DNA of 64,000 bases from Tritrichomonas musculus (taxonomy: Eukaryota; Parabasalia; Tritrichomonadida; Tritrichomonadidae). Under the pieces are notes generated by a model. That model was not told the DNA's origin. It saw only the letters and a list, made by a program, of their open reading frames with translations, and did no database searches. A program made the translations under genes and the position numbers. Positions 33,030-44,218 of this stretch are shown here, piece by piece; within the stretch, counting starts at the first letter, position 1; every line of letters starts with the position of its first letter. The stretch covers positions 2,031,501-2,095,500 of the forward strand of contig JAPFFF010000005.1 in NCBI GenBank assembly GCA_039105265.1, written 5' to 3'.

Positions 33030-34817
33030 ATGAGCCTGAATAATTTTACCAAGCGAGTACCTAGGGCTCCCTATGAATTCGAAAGAGTAGGACCTCTGGC
33101 AAAACCACCAGCAGGACATAGACCTGATTTCACGCTATCAGTTAACAGACCTCCACAAAATAAAAGCTTATCTTCATCAAACTTTAATAACTCAGCCAAA
33201 ATCAAAAGCAAAAAATCTATTACGCTAGACACAATTTTTATTGTTGACCTTTTACATACATCAGATTTTGAAAAATGCCTAGAAATAGATGGTTCGTCTC
33301 AAAATTTAAACGCAATCGATCTTACAGCAATAAGGCAATTATCCTCAGTTCAAAAAGCTGACTTTTCAGATAATTCATTACCGCTTGAACCCTTCGCTGT
33401 TCTTCCTTCTTTACAAGAGTTGGATCTATCATGCAATTCATTACGTTCTTTTGATTATATGTCAAGTGAATCAATGGCAGGTGATGATCGCGCCTGGGCT
33501 TCACTTCATACTCTTAATTTGAGTTTTAATAACTGCTCTAAAATACTATCTGATTTACAATTAATTCCATTATTAGCAGATTTAAATCTTGCGAATAATT
33601 CGCTGTCATCTCTCCCTTCAAATTTAATGCACTTTACATGCCTTACTGATTTAAATCTATCAAATAATAATTTAAATAATGATGCAGCTTTATTTTCTCT
33701 TGCAACTATTCCATCATTAAGAAATTTAACTTTAGATGGAAATAACATTATGCACATTCCAAAATTCCAATTTGGTTTTGAAGCATTAACAAACTTATCC
33801 ATTAAAAATAATAAAATTGAAATGTTTTCAGATCTTGAAAGTCTTCTTGATCTTAATCTAGAAGAAGTAAACATTATCGACAATCCAATTGTTTTAAGAT
33901 CTCCAAACTTAGCAGAGGCGAGACAAAAATTTGCATCTGCAAACGTTCAATTAATTTGTATTGCTCCTCCAGCTGCTGTTAAAAGGTCTTTTCCAACTCC
34001 AATTAAAACAATTGCTTATGATCCTTTAACATTACCTTCATTTACAAAAGCCCATATTCGTGCTCTTAATCGAAAGAGAATATCAGCGTCAACTACAGAT
34101 CGCCCATTATCAAAACAATCGTCAAAGACTACAATCTCACAAAATTCAATACAATCTCAATCTAAAATGCAAACCCAACAAAAACCAGCTAAAGCTGCAC
34201 CATCAAATATGTCAGCAGATGACGTTTTTATGACCGCTTTTGGATCAAAAGCTGAAGATGATGAGCCCCAACAACTTGATATCGAACCAACAGATCTTCC
34301 TGAGCCAGAAGAAGATGAAATCGAGATAACTAGTGTTTGGAGTGAAGTTCCCGTTGTTCAACTAGATCGTCGTCAAAAACTTACAACAAAAAGACGAAAT
34401 GAATTTCTTAGAGCATTTAATCAGCTACAATTTATTGTTTCTCATCCAGACCTACGATTAAGACCACGTGAATCGCCATCAATGGAAAATGAAGAAAACG
34501 ATACAGATTCCAAAAAAGAAGATACTTCAAGACCACCTCAAGTCGATCTTATTCCAGAGAGAAAGCCAGTTGTTGCACCAAAAAAGAAAGCCGTTGCAGC
34601 CAAACTCGCAGCAAGAACAGAATACACGAAAACCGAAATTCAGCAAATGCTATCAAGTATGCAGGAAAGACTTGGCAACGTTGAGAAAGATTTGCTTGTT
34701 GCTGATGAATCTGGACAATCTGCTGTTGAAATTGCTCTTGATCAAAAGAACTTTTCGAATCTTCATAAACAATATGAAGTTATTAGGGCGGAATTAATTG
34801 ATACGTTGAATTCATGA
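33030..34817 (+). CDS. Leucine-rich-repeat protein with C-terminal helical region
   Basis: 595 aa from the ATG at 33030. The open frame extends 12 codons upstream to a TTG, but a TCATAC initiator-like motif about 24 nt before this ATG supports the shorter form. Residues about 90-290 contain roughly seven LRRs (LQELDLSCNSL, LHTLNLSFNNC, LADLNLANNSL, LTDLNLSNNNL, LRNLTLDGNNI). A Pro/Ser-rich linker, an acidic block (EPTDLPEPEEDEIEI) and a conserved-looking helical C-terminus follow, with QKLTTKRRNEFLRAFNQLQFIV and a final coiled coil. LRR plus this C-terminal layout recalls XRRA1-type proteins, a weak inference. Likely cytosolic. Confidence 0.8.
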   Translation: MSLNNFTKRVPRAPYEFERVGPLAKPPAGHRPDFTLSVNRPPQNKSLSSSNFNNSAKIKSKKSITLDTIFIVDLLHTSDFEKCLEIDGSSQNLNAIDLTAIRQLSSVQKADFSDNSLPLEPFAVLPSLQELDLSCNSLRSFDYMSSESMAGDDRAWASLHTLNLSFNNCSKILSDLQLIPLLADLNLANNSLSSLPSNLMHFTCLTDLNLSNNNLNNDAALFSLATIPSLRNLTLDGNNIMHIPKFQFGFEALTNLSIKNNKIEMFSDLESLLDLNLEEVNIIDNPIVLRSPNLAEARQKFASANVQLICIAPPAAVKRSFPTPIKTIAYDPLTLPSFTKAHIRALNRKRISASTTDRPLSKQSSKTTISQNSIQSQSKMQTQQKPAKAAPSNMSADDVFMTAFGSKAEDDEPQQLDIEPTDLPEPEEDEIEITSVWSEVPVVQLDRRQKLTTKRRNEFLRAFNQLQFIVSHPDLRLRPRESPSMENEENDTDSKKEDTSRPPQVDLIPERKPVVAPKKKAVAAKLAARTEYTKTEIQQMLSSMQERLGNVEKDLLVADESGQSAVEIALDQKNFSNLHKQYEVIRAELIDTLNS

Positions 34818-35253
34818 TTCAATCTTTTCTTTTTAATTTTATGTTTTGTTGTTGTATAATAAATAATAATCCATATTACTTTTTGATATTTAATATTATT
34901 AATTTTTATTTTTATATACAATTTTTTTTTTCAATTACATAACTCATACCAATTCCCATCACTACTCGCGAGGTTTCGACTTTGTTCGACATATGTCTTT
35001 GATTATATTAATCAAATATGAAAGAAATTCAGAATTAGATAATTGAATTTTAATTTGGTCTCTCTTTTAAATTTGAATGCAATTTTATCGTTCCAAAATG
35101 CTTAATTTTTTAATTTTGGAAAATATAAGATTCAGATGTAGAAAGAACAGGATATAAGATTACAATAATATTAATGTTTAACAAATTGATAAAATATGAA
35201 ATATAGATTCAATCTCAGGGAAGAAGAATGCATCTAGGTAAAATAAAAATATA
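34818..35253. other. Spacer between convergent genes
   Basis: AT-rich 3'-flanking sequence shared by the convergent LRR and cyclin genes; no feature seen. Confidence 0.5.
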
Positions 35254-36285
35254 TTATGATAGTGCATGGGACATATCAATTGATAAATTCATTTCAAATA
35301 CAGAATGCGTTGTATTTGGTCCATTATATCTTATATATAAAACATGTTTTGGATCATTCAAAATTGTTGGCGCATATTGTAACATCCCTGCGCCACATTT
35401 TTTGACATCTTCAAGATCATTCATATGAGCATACGCCATTAGTCTAAGTGTTGGACAAAATTCATTCAAACACAGCTTTCCAAGACATACTGCTGCAAAT
35501 GCTATAACATTAGGAGAAAAATCGACAAATTCAAGAGGCATTAAAGATAAATCGCAAAAGAAATCAGCAACTTCAATTATTGCTGGTTCAGCATCAATTG
35601 AATCAAGCAATCTTCGTAAGAAAAATTTGGAAGTTGGAAAACTTAAACGGAAGTCTAAAATCCGCAAAAGCTTTCTTTCACACTTCACAAAATCATCTGC
35701 ACCATATTGATTTGAACACATTGTGCTCAAATCTTCAAGCTTAGGAACTGATCTTTCTTCGATTTTAGATGCCATCCATATGCATGTTACTGTTATAAGT
35801 TGAAGTTGCGATTTTCTGACTGGCGATTTTGAGAGTATTGTATTTAAATATGCTACAGCTTCATATAATGCATCGTTCGACATTTGATACTGTGCTTGAA
35901 TTCTGAAAATCCACTTGACTGCAGTCTCGTGCATGACTGGAGTAATTTCAGTTTGAATATTTTTGAAATCATTTGATGATGCTGATGTAGTTGGAATATC
36001 TTGAATTGCAATTGAAAAAATTGTCTCTGCATATTTTGCTAATTTTTCTGGTTTGTTTAAATTTCTTTGATCAACCTCAGGCATCCCTTCAAAATCTACA
36101 TCATCGTCACTATCGTATGAAGTTGAAGAGTTGTCATTAAATTCAGGATCACTATATTCATCATTATCATCATTATTGGGTTGAACTTCGAGAATATTGC
36201 GTAGATTTGGTTGAAGCAAGGCTGGATTACGCGGTTTATTGTCTTTGATTGAAACGTTTGAGACTGGTTTGAGGACTTGCTTCAT
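35254..36285 (-). CDS. Cyclin (A/B-like)
   Basis: 343 aa, ATG at 36285. Residues 1-90 are disordered and acidic (DDNDEYSDPEFND, SDDDVDFEG). The N-terminal cyclin box begins at about residue 95: MHETAVKWIFRIQAQY (118-133) corresponds to the MRxILVDWL helix. CIWMASKIEE (168-177) is the signature around the CDK-contacting Lys/Glu. A second cyclin fold with FPTSKFFLRRLL and VIAFAAVCLGKLCLNEFCPTL follows. The pair of folds indicates a CDK-activating cyclin for cell-cycle control. No clear RxxL destruction box stands out in the N-terminal part, although R29-N-I-L is close. Convergent with the LRR gene. Confidence 0.88.
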   Translation of the reverse strand: MKQVLKPVSNVSIKDNKPRNPALLQPNLRNILEVQPNNDDNDEYSDPEFNDNSSTSYDSDDDVDFEGMPEVDQRNLNKPEKLAKYAETIFSIAIQDIPTTSASSNDFKNIQTEITPVMHETAVKWIFRIQAQYQMSNDALYEAVAYLNTILSKSPVRKSQLQLITVTCIWMASKIEERSVPKLEDLSTMCSNQYGADDFVKCERKLLRILDFRLSFPTSKFFLRRLLDSIDAEPAIIEVADFFCDLSLMPLEFVDFSPNVIAFAAVCLGKLCLNEFCPTLRLMAYAHMNDLEDVKKCGAGMLQYAPTILNDPKHVLYIRYNGPNTTHSVFEMNLSIDMSHALS

Positions 36286-37250
36286 AAAGGGTACAACTTA
36301 AGGAATTATTAAACCGACGTATATAATTACTTCATTCATAAAATTTTGAAACTTTTTTCAATGCTTTCAGAATAAACGCATATTTATAAAAATGCCACAA
36401 TTCTTTTTATTTTATATTATAAATTAAAATTTGATCAAATTAATTCCTGTTTTATAAATTGAGAGGAAAAATGCGAAGATTATTCAAAAAGTTATCTTAG
36501 GTCAATTTTTAATAAAAACGCATATACAAATAATTGACCTTTTGAATTCTTCGGTTTTGATTTTGTTTTTCTTCAATTGTATTGATAATAATACCAAATC
36601 GACTTCAAATATTTTTTTACATTCAATTTTACTGTTTCTGGCTTTTTTTGCTAATATTTTTTTTTTTTAAAAAAAATTATTTCTATGACCATTATGTAAA
36701 ATACTAAAAATTTTTAATTTCAAAAGTTAAAGCAATGCACAAAAAGCCCTTAATGGGCAAGATAGCTTTTTTCTCTAAAATAATCATGATTTATCAATTC
36801 TGGAGTTATTTGAATCACAATTCAAAATAATTGAAAAATTGAAAACAATCATTGATTTTTAAAATTTTACTGATCAAAAAAGATTTTTATTTTATATTGC
36901 TCATAATTTCGAAAAAACCATTTATCAGGCCAAAAATAGCATTCAAGAAAATAAAAAACGAATCATTCAATTTTGTGTGATATGGCCAAATTTAAAATAT
37001 TAATTGTAAACATTTATTAAACGTATTTAATGATGGTAATTCAATTGGTTAACAATTTGAAAATTGCTATTCATTAACTTTTTTTTTAAAAAAAATCCTT
37101 TCCATTTGATCATATGATCTTATGGTCATTATAATGATGCTTGCAAAATAGAATATAAAAAGAGCATAAAATTAACAAAAAATTCTATTTTAAAAAACAA
37201 ATCTACGAATAATATTTTTTTTCATACCTATAAAATTTTTTTTTTTAATT
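36286..37250. other. AT-rich intergenic DNA
   Basis: About 1 kb without a gene or clear repeat. It contains the cyclin promoter region and the 3' flank of the zinc-finger gene. Confidence 0.5.
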
Positions 37251-38825
37251 TTATTGCGGCTCTGTTTTAATAATAGCTGGCGGTGGCACTTTGGAAGTTT
37301 CTTCCTCTTTTGGCTTTGAGCGTTGTATTACTATTGATGGTGGTTTCGAACGAGAGATAGATATTGTAGGTTGATTTTTTTGCTGTTGGGGCTTTTGAAC
37401 CATTATCTGTTGGTTTGGCTGAACTTGATCATGAATTGACTGATTTGTCTTTGACTGAATATTATTTTGACTTGTTTGAATTTGACTAATTTGAGTTGGC
37501 TTTAATTGAATTTGAATATCTTGTTGTTGATTTTGCACTTGATTGCTTTGATTTGAATGATTTTGAAAATGTTGGTTCGGGTTATGAGGATTTTGCTGTT
37601 TAAAACCTCTCTTTTGATTATCATTGTGCCTTTTCTGATTTTTATTTTTCCTGTTGCTATTTTGATTTGGTTGAGGATTTGGATGCATGCTTTGAGGACG
37701 ATCTGATGCTGGCTGCTCTGTTGGAGGCAAGATATTATGAGATGAATTATAATTTATGTGAATTCTAACAAGTTCAGCTCGTTTTTCAGGTATTGGTAAA
37801 AAGGACACCATATCATTAAAAAGAACATCTTTTTCAGGTCCCAAGTAGCGTGCATATTCGTTATAAAAGAATTCACCAGTCACCTTATTAGCTACATAGT
37901 TACGCGCAACTGTCATCAAATCGTTTTTGTCTTTCTCGCTTAATAACTCATTTAATTTAACCATGAATTTTCTGTTCAGCTCTTTCCTTCTCTCTAAAAC
38001 TTTACGATTATTTGATTCATCATCATCATCGTCATCATTATTATTACTATTATTGCTTGGAGAAGAGGCGAAATCAGAAAGATCAATTGGAGCTGATTTT
38101 TGATTATGAACTGTTTTAAGATGAATTAATAATTCACCCCTTGTTGCAAATGCAACTAAATTTTGTGAGGAGCAGTGAGGGCAGACAAAATGACAATTTT
38201 GATGATGTTCTACAAGGCTAGGAGCATCCTTAAACCACACAATTTTGTTCATCGCAGCGCATACTTCACATCTAACGTGATTCTCAAGCATATGCTTTGC
38301 TAGTTCATCGTGATCGAAAAACACTTGGTTCGGACAAAGCATACAACGTGGATGTTGATTTTTGAGATGCATTTGGTATTCTTTATTATTGCGAAATACA
38401 TGTATGTCGACTGGAAGAAATCTATTTGATGCATAACAAATTTGGCAAACTCGCATTCTATGAACTTTAACATGAGATGCAAACATATCAAATGCAGGTA
38501 ACCTTAGAGAGCATCCTGGACATACAAATTGAAATAAAGATGCTATATAGTTTCTGATATTGTCTTTGTCAGTCATGAACAATTTATACTGTGAATCAAA
38601 TACTGGCTTTTTTGCTTTTGCCTCAGCGTATTTTGTAATTTGTGGATCTGTAGATACAATTGGATAACCTTTAAGCGGATTTTGGCAATAGTAACAATTT
38701 TCATGATGGTAACAAATTATATTACGCATATAGCAATTTAAGCAAAGTGAGTTATGGTCACAAGGTGTCAACACACGGTATTTAATAGGCTCCATGCATA
38801 AGAAGCAGGTATTAATATCTTCCAT
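37251..38825 (-). CDS. ZNF598/Hel2-like RING and C2H2 zinc-finger E3 ligase
   Basis: 524 aa from the ATG at 38825. A longer open frame exists, but its first 43 residues are Ile/Lys/Phe noise, and MEDINTCFLCMEPI is a normal start. A RING finger occupies residues 7-47 (C7, C10, C22, H24, C28, C31, C44, C47). About 70 residues later a chain of C2H2-type fingers runs from VCPGCSLRLPAFDMFASHVK to FVCPHCSSQNL (roughly 100-250). This RING plus finger order and the Gln/Asn/Pro-rich tail (about 370-524) are characteristic of ZNF598/Hel2, which ubiquitylates small-subunit ribosomal proteins on collided ribosomes. The orthology is inference from architecture. Asp and Gln runs are encoded by short repeats. 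Confidence 0.85.
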   Translation of the reverse strand: MEDINTCFLCMEPIKYRVLTPCDHNSLCLNCYMRNIICYHHENCYYCQNPLKGYPIVSTDPQITKYAEAKAKKPVFDSQYKLFMTDKDNIRNYIASLFQFVCPGCSLRLPAFDMFASHVKVHRMRVCQICYASNRFLPVDIHVFRNNKEYQMHLKNQHPRCMLCPNQVFFDHDELAKHMLENHVRCEVCAAMNKIVWFKDAPSLVEHHQNCHFVCPHCSSQNLVAFATRGELLIHLKTVHNQKSAPIDLSDFASSPSNNSNNNDDDDDDESNNRKVLERRKELNRKFMVKLNELLSEKDKNDLMTVARNYVANKVTGEFFYNEYARYLGPEKDVLFNDMVSFLPIPEKRAELVRIHINYNSSHNILPPTEQPASDRPQSMHPNPQPNQNSNRKNKNQKRHNDNQKRGFKQQNPHNPNQHFQNHSNQSNQVQNQQQDIQIQLKPTQISQIQTSQNNIQSKTNQSIHDQVQPNQQIMVQKPQQQKNQPTISISRSKPPSIVIQRSKPKEEETSKVPPPAIIKTEPQ

Positions 38826-39849
38826 CTGAAAAATAAAAAAATTTTCAATTCGTTTATTGATAATACAAATTTTGATAGAAGTTTGATCACAATAGTAAAA
38901 TTTTTTGATTGAAATTCTTATCATCATATTGAAAAAATAATTTTTTGAATTCAAAATTTTAATGATAATTGGCCTATTAAAATATTTTTTTGATTCTATA
39001 TTTTTAGAATTTTTTTTTTATTAATAATATTAAAATACTTATTTTAATATTTTTATTAATGATAATTTATTTCAATATTTTTATTAATAATAATTTATTT
39101 TTTATCAAGATAGAATTAATTATTCATAGAGCAACATTATCTCACAAATTTCAATATTTTTCAATTTAAACAGAATTTTTAATAAAAAATATATCATTAT
39201 TTGATACGCTTTTTCTTTTTTTAAATTTCAGCACTCGCTCTCTTATTGATTTTCACCATTACCATAAAAAAAGTAAGATAGAAAAGAATTTGTTCTATTT
39301 CATAAAATATAATCATTATAATGTTACCAATTCTAATTTATTAATTATGTAATATTTAACGAATATAACATATATCAAATGCTATGAAATTGATATGGTT
39401 TTTCATTAACTCAAAAGCTTTTTCATTGTTTTATGAAATATCATGATTAAATGAATAATATGAAATCATGATATTTATAATTTTTTTGATATTTATATTA
39501 CCTAATTATTTAAAAGACAAAATATAATACAAGAAAACATTAAAGCTAGCATATAAATTTGGATTCATAATTGATAATATAATATATTAAGCTTTGATTG
39601 TAGACGTAATATAGATATTAATGCTTGTAAATTATATTTGTGAACTTAAAAACTCAAAAAAAGTCCTATTTTGGGGCTGCTTATTACACAATATCTCAAA
39701 AAATAACGAATAATTCGAAAAGGTTAACGATATAAAATTATGAAACTTAACAAAAAATTTTATAATATCACTTTTTAATCATATGAACGATCCCTATTTT
39801 TGCGATTAAAAATATATTAATTAATAATAAAATAAAGAACATAACTTTT
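38826..39849. other. AT-rich intergenic DNA
   Basis: No gene or repeat of note between the zinc-finger gene start and the 3' end of the ankyrin gene. Confidence 0.5.
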
Positions 39850-41883
39850 TTAGTCACTTTTTGGGCATAAAGCTTTAATCTTTGGATCAGATGTATAATC
39901 AAATGGAGTCTTATAAAAATGGCCAAAAAATAAACGAGTGCATTATCGTAGCTAACTACAATTCCATCATATGAAATAAGAGCCTTTACTGTTTCATAAG
40001 AGCCAGATTCGCAAGCATAATGCAAAGCTGTTTTATAAAATAATTAAAAAAACGCGACCAAAATGAAAAAATAATTAAAAAGAAACGTAAGTTGCTTGAT
40101 TAACTTTTATTCCTGGCTTTTCAAGAAGGAGAGAAACAATTTCAGCATTACCATTTTTGGCAGCGCTTTGAAGAGCAGTAACTCCATTTTTTTAAAAAGA
40201 TTATTTAAGAAATTTGACCATAAATATATTGAAAAATAAAACTCTATTCATATATATAAATGAAAACCATTGATGTATTATTAATATCAATATCATCATA
40301 TTCAAGAAGAATTTTTGCAACATCTGTAAGATTATTTTGGCAGCATAACCCTAATGGTGTCAAATTATAATGAATTTATATAATAAAACTTTATTAAAAT
40401 TTAAGATAAAAACGTTTTTAGCATTTTTATCAATTCTTGGATTTTTCAATAAAAAACGAACAATGTCAATTTTTTCATTCAAACAAGCATTATGAAGAAC
40501 AGTGTTACCATCGCGATCAGAAATACCAGCGTTAACATGATTAAGCTGCAAAAGGAAATCAACTAATCGAAGATTATCGTTATTTATCGCGGAAAAAAGT
40601 GCTGGGGAAGTTGGAAGCCCATTTGGATCAGCACCTTCCCTTAACAGAAATTCAAAAATAGAAAATGAACATTCATCAATACAACGAATTAGCAAGGTCT
40701 CAAAATTAGGCGCTGCAGATGGATAATTTGATATCAACCATTCAAAGATATCTTGTCGATGGAATAGGATACCATTATATGCAGAATTATTACTTATGAA
40801 AAACGATTCGTTTTGTTCGATTAAATGAATAATTTCGCTGTTTCCTCCCGCAATTGCAATTTCAAAAACATATCGTGGATATTTCGCGCCATTTAACATT
40901 AAATATTTAAAGCATTTAACAGCACCAAAAAATGCAGCATATTCTACTAATGTTGATTTTTTATTCATGAAACCGTAAATCTCATATTCTGATGATGTGG
41001 CTCGATCATTTATTTTAAAGTTTGTCGAAATAAAGAGTTTTTGAAGAGTATCTGAATCATCATGTCTGATTGCATTTGGTATTGAATCTAAATTTTCTCC
41101 TTTTTTAATTTTTTCGATGTGTTCTTGAGATCCTTCTTTATCTTTTAAGTGCGACCAAAAAGCCATTGAATTTACTTTAGGAGTAATTTGCTGTAGTATT
41201 TCCTCGCTTTTAATTCCGTATTCGATTAAGTAGAATAAAATAAAATTAATTTCGTTTGGTAAATTGAATTCTTGTTTGATGTTGAATTCTTTTAGAACTA
41301 ATTTAATAAATCGTTTTAATACATTTTCAAATTCGGAAACTAGCTTAACTAGCAATGGAATGGTAGGTGATCTTGCGAAACAAGCTTTGTAAATAAATCT
41401 CGCAACAATTCTGGAATCGTATTTCGATTTAATAAATTGTTCAATAAATGATTTGCTTTCACCGTAATTTGAATCTGTTAATGAAAAGATATGTTTTTCG
41501 AGCTGAATAAGATTTGTGAGTTCATTTGGTTTATTTAAAACTTCATCTAGTGATTCTTGATATTCCTTGAAGATCTCTGCTGCTTCAAAAAGTTCGGGAA
41601 TTTCAAAAAATTGTGAAGCATTAATAAGATAATTGATGTTTCTGTTATTTAATGTTAGAACAGCGCAGCTAAATAGATTGGCAATCATTTGGAAATCTTT
41701 TTGAGAATCGTCGTAATCGATCTTAATTGATGAAGAATCCTCTGTAAATAATTTTCGTAATAGTCCGCTTTTCTCAAGAGCAACCTCTTTAATCACTGGA
41801 TATCTGTTCCCTCCAATAAATAAAGAGAAGTTGAGGACTTTGTTTATTTCTTTACTCACGTTGAACGTGAATTTATTGCACAT
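39850..41883 (-). CDS. BTB-like and ankyrin-repeat protein, interrupted near its 3' end
   Basis: The first 40360-41883 part is open (ATG at 41883). It has a BTB-like N-terminus (FSLFIGGNRYPVIKEVALEK; residues about 15-115), a helical DUF3447-type middle, and ankyrin repeats from about residue 270 (STLVEYAAFFGAVKCFKYL, NTVLHNACLNEKIDIVRFLL). The ankyrin text then continues downstream in separate blocks: TPLGLCCQNNLTDVAKILLE, GVTALQSAAKNGNAEIV, ALHYACESGSYETVKALI and TPFDYTSDPKIKALC, ending at a TAA (39850). AT-rich inserts that each begin GTTT on the sense strand separate these blocks, all at the repeat-border hairpin loop. The last insert (39910-39935) is 26 nt, starts GT, ends AG, and restores the frame when skipped. 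Short introns or gene decay are both possible. Confidence 0.65.
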
Positions 41884-42772
41884 TAAAAAGCTCTTTTTAT
41901 TTATACAATTGAATTGAATAAGAGGATTTTTAACTTTTTGATTACTTTTTTTCTTTTCAAATTTTATAAAAATAACCTTATTTATTGATATGAAAAAAAG
42001 TTTGTTTTAATAAACAATGAGTTAAACTGTTGGAAGAAATCTCAATCATTAATTAAATTCATTTTGGTTGTTATCATTCAATTTGAATGATAATCAAAAA
42101 TTAAATTATTTGAATTAATCCTGTCCATCTTGGATTTTATCGTAGGATAACCGTTATCCTGGATGGAAAAAAATCCAGCTTGGATTTTTCCTTTTTTCAT
42201 ATAATAAATCAAAAGTTTTAATAAATGGATTTTTATTCTCAAAAAGTTCTTAATGTAAACTATAGAATGGATTTTTTTTTTTTGAATACTATAAACAATT
42301 GAATGAATTTTTTTCTGAGAAAATCCAAAATAAACCATTGAATATTCAATATATAAAAAATCGATTCTATATTTTATATCAAATGAATCCTTTATTTTGC
42401 ATCAAAGAAAATTAAGAAATCAAATGCATAAACAATTTAATTAACACCAAATGCACAAAAATATGCAAAAATAAAGAATTTATTGGTTTTTTTTAATAAT
42501 TCTATATAGACAAATAGTAATTCAAAATAAAACCGTTATCTAAAATATAAAAAAAAAATCCAAAAAACGGTGAAAATATCCAATTTGGACACCCTTATTT
42601 GCATTTTTGATTTTAACAAATGATAAACAATAAAAATATATTATAAAAATCATTCTATTTATAATGATATTGAAAAATAATAAATTCAATGATGTGACCA
42701 AATATTTTCATGATAGCAATTCAAAAAATTTGATTTATTGAATTCGAATTTAGAATTGATCAAGAATCTTAA
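41884..42772. other. Intergenic DNA with a possible worn TIR element
   Basis: At 42121-42140 TGTCCATCTTGGATTTTATC has an inverted partner near 42575-42595 (TGTCCAAATTGGATATTTTC read on the other strand). A palindrome AGGATAA-CCG-TTATCCT lies at 42144-42160. No ORF of substance. It may be an old MITE of about 475 bp. Confidence 0.35.
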
Positions 42773-44218
42773 ATGCTTAAATTTAAGATTCAACCGAAAA
42801 CAGAACTCAATGGAACAGATGTTATTTTCCTAATAATTATTACATTTCTTTCTTTTACTTCTCGTTTTTGGGTTTTACACAATCCAGACGCAGTTGTTTT
42901 CGATGAAGTTCATTTTGGTAATTTTACAAACTGGTACACAATGTCTGAATTTTTTTATGATATACATCCTCCACTAGGAAAATTAGTTATGTTTCTTTTT
43001 GCAAATTTATCAGAATACGACGGATCTATTCAATTTAGTAAATATTACGCTCAATCATTCCATAATACCCAATATATTATATTAAGAATTACACCTGCCT
43101 TCTTTTCATCATTATGCGCTCCATTAATATATTTAACACTTCGATTTGATTCATTCAGTCCATATGCAGCATTTATATCGTCTTTCATGATTATATGCGA
43201 TTCGTCACTTCTTACCGAACAAAGATACATTCTAAGTGATGGAATGCTCCATTTTTTCTGTTGTTTGTTTTTTTGCGTTTTTGCATATACCAATTCGCTC
43301 AATCCATTTACATGCCGATGGATTATTTTTATGATACTCAGTGGAGTGACTTTAGGCTGTGCATGCAGTTCTAAAAATACAGCATGGGGATTAATGGTAT
43401 TTTGTGGATTTGTTCAAGTATTTCAAGCTTTTCAATACTTTGGTTTACTCGATATCAGAGCCTATTTCTCAATTTCTGTTCGTGGTTGTTTACTTTTGCT
43501 TCCAGGTCTATCAGTTTATTTTATTAGTTTCTTTATCCATTTTATGATTTTACCATTTTCAGGACAAGGTACTCCTTATTTGTCGCCAGAGATGAAAAAT
43601 CAACTAGTCAATAGAAATATTGTTAAATCTGAGTTATGGGGAAGAAGATTAAGTGAACCAAGCTTATTCAAACGAACTATACTTTTATCAATTAATATGC
43701 ACCATGGAAATATGGGAATATTAAATTTCCACGCATCTCAAAGTAGGCCAATTAACTGGCCTCTCTTAACAGGAAATTATGTCGCATTTTATTCTTCTTA
43801 TGGAAAAGAAGTCAATTGTATGGGAAATGCTCTTGTTTATTATATTTCTTTCTTCAGCCTTATTTTTAATTTGATCACCTTCATGTTTGAGAAATGGGAT
43901 ATCACATTAAGATATATCGTCGGTTGGGCAATAAGCTATTTCCCTTTCTTTTTGATACCAAGATCAATGTTCCTTTATCATTATTTGATTCCTCTTATGA
44001 TTGGCTGCATTTCTGCAGGAGCTGCAGTTGACAGAATTTTCCCTCGAGTTTGGGTTGGGATCATGCTTGTTGTTATTTGTTTACTGTGCTTGTTTGGATT
44101 CATCCTTTGGTCACCTTATTCGTATGGAATTTCTCATTTGGATAGAAAAGTTACAATTTGGAATGACAATTGGATTTATGGTGATGCATATCATAGAGAA
44201 CTTAGAAAGAAAAACTGA
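42773..44218 (+). CDS. Protein O-mannosyltransferase (PMT), without MIR domain
   Basis: 481 aa, ATG at 42773. An ER multi-pass glycosyltransferase that moves mannose from dolichyl-phosphate-mannose to Ser/Thr. After TM1 (about 16-33) the first luminal loop has VVFDEVHFGNF (Asp44-Glu45, the family acidic pair) and DIHPPLGK (63-70). Further family marks are TEQRYILSDG, SSKNTAWGL and, late, SRPINWPLL and RSMFLYHYLIPLMIG. Around ten hydrophobic segments are present. Typical PMTs are about 700-850 aa with a luminal MIR domain. Here the loop between the two membrane halves is short (about 250-330), so MIR is absent. The gene lies between the ankyrin gene and a convergent Rictor gene. Confidence 0.9.
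   Translation: MLKFKIQPKTELNGTDVIFLIIITFLSFTSRFWVLHNPDAVVFDEVHFGNFTNWYTMSEFFYDIHPPLGKLVMFLFANLSEYDGSIQFSKYYAQSFHNTQYIILRITPAFFSSLCAPLIYLTLRFDSFSPYAAFISSFMIICDSSLLTEQRYILSDGMLHFFCCLFFCVFAYTNSLNPFTCRWIIFMILSGVTLGCACSSKNTAWGLMVFCGFVQVFQAFQYFGLLDIRAYFSISVRGCLLLLPGLSVYFISFFIHFMILPFSGQGTPYLSPEMKNQLVNRNIVKSELWGRRLSEPSLFKRTILLSINMHHGNMGILNFHASQSRPINWPLLTGNYVAFYSSYGKEVNCMGNALVYYISFFSLIFNLITFMFEKWDITLRYIVGWAISYFPFFLIPRSMFLYHYLIPLMIGCISAGAAVDRIFPRVWVGIMLVVICLLCLFGFILWSPYSYGISHLDRKVTIWNDNWIYGDAYHRELRKKN

Noticed and set aside
38826-38954. 43-residue N-terminal extension of the ZNF598-like protein
   Set aside because: Text is Ile/Lys/Phe-rich noise; the RING domain starts six residues after the ATG at 38825.
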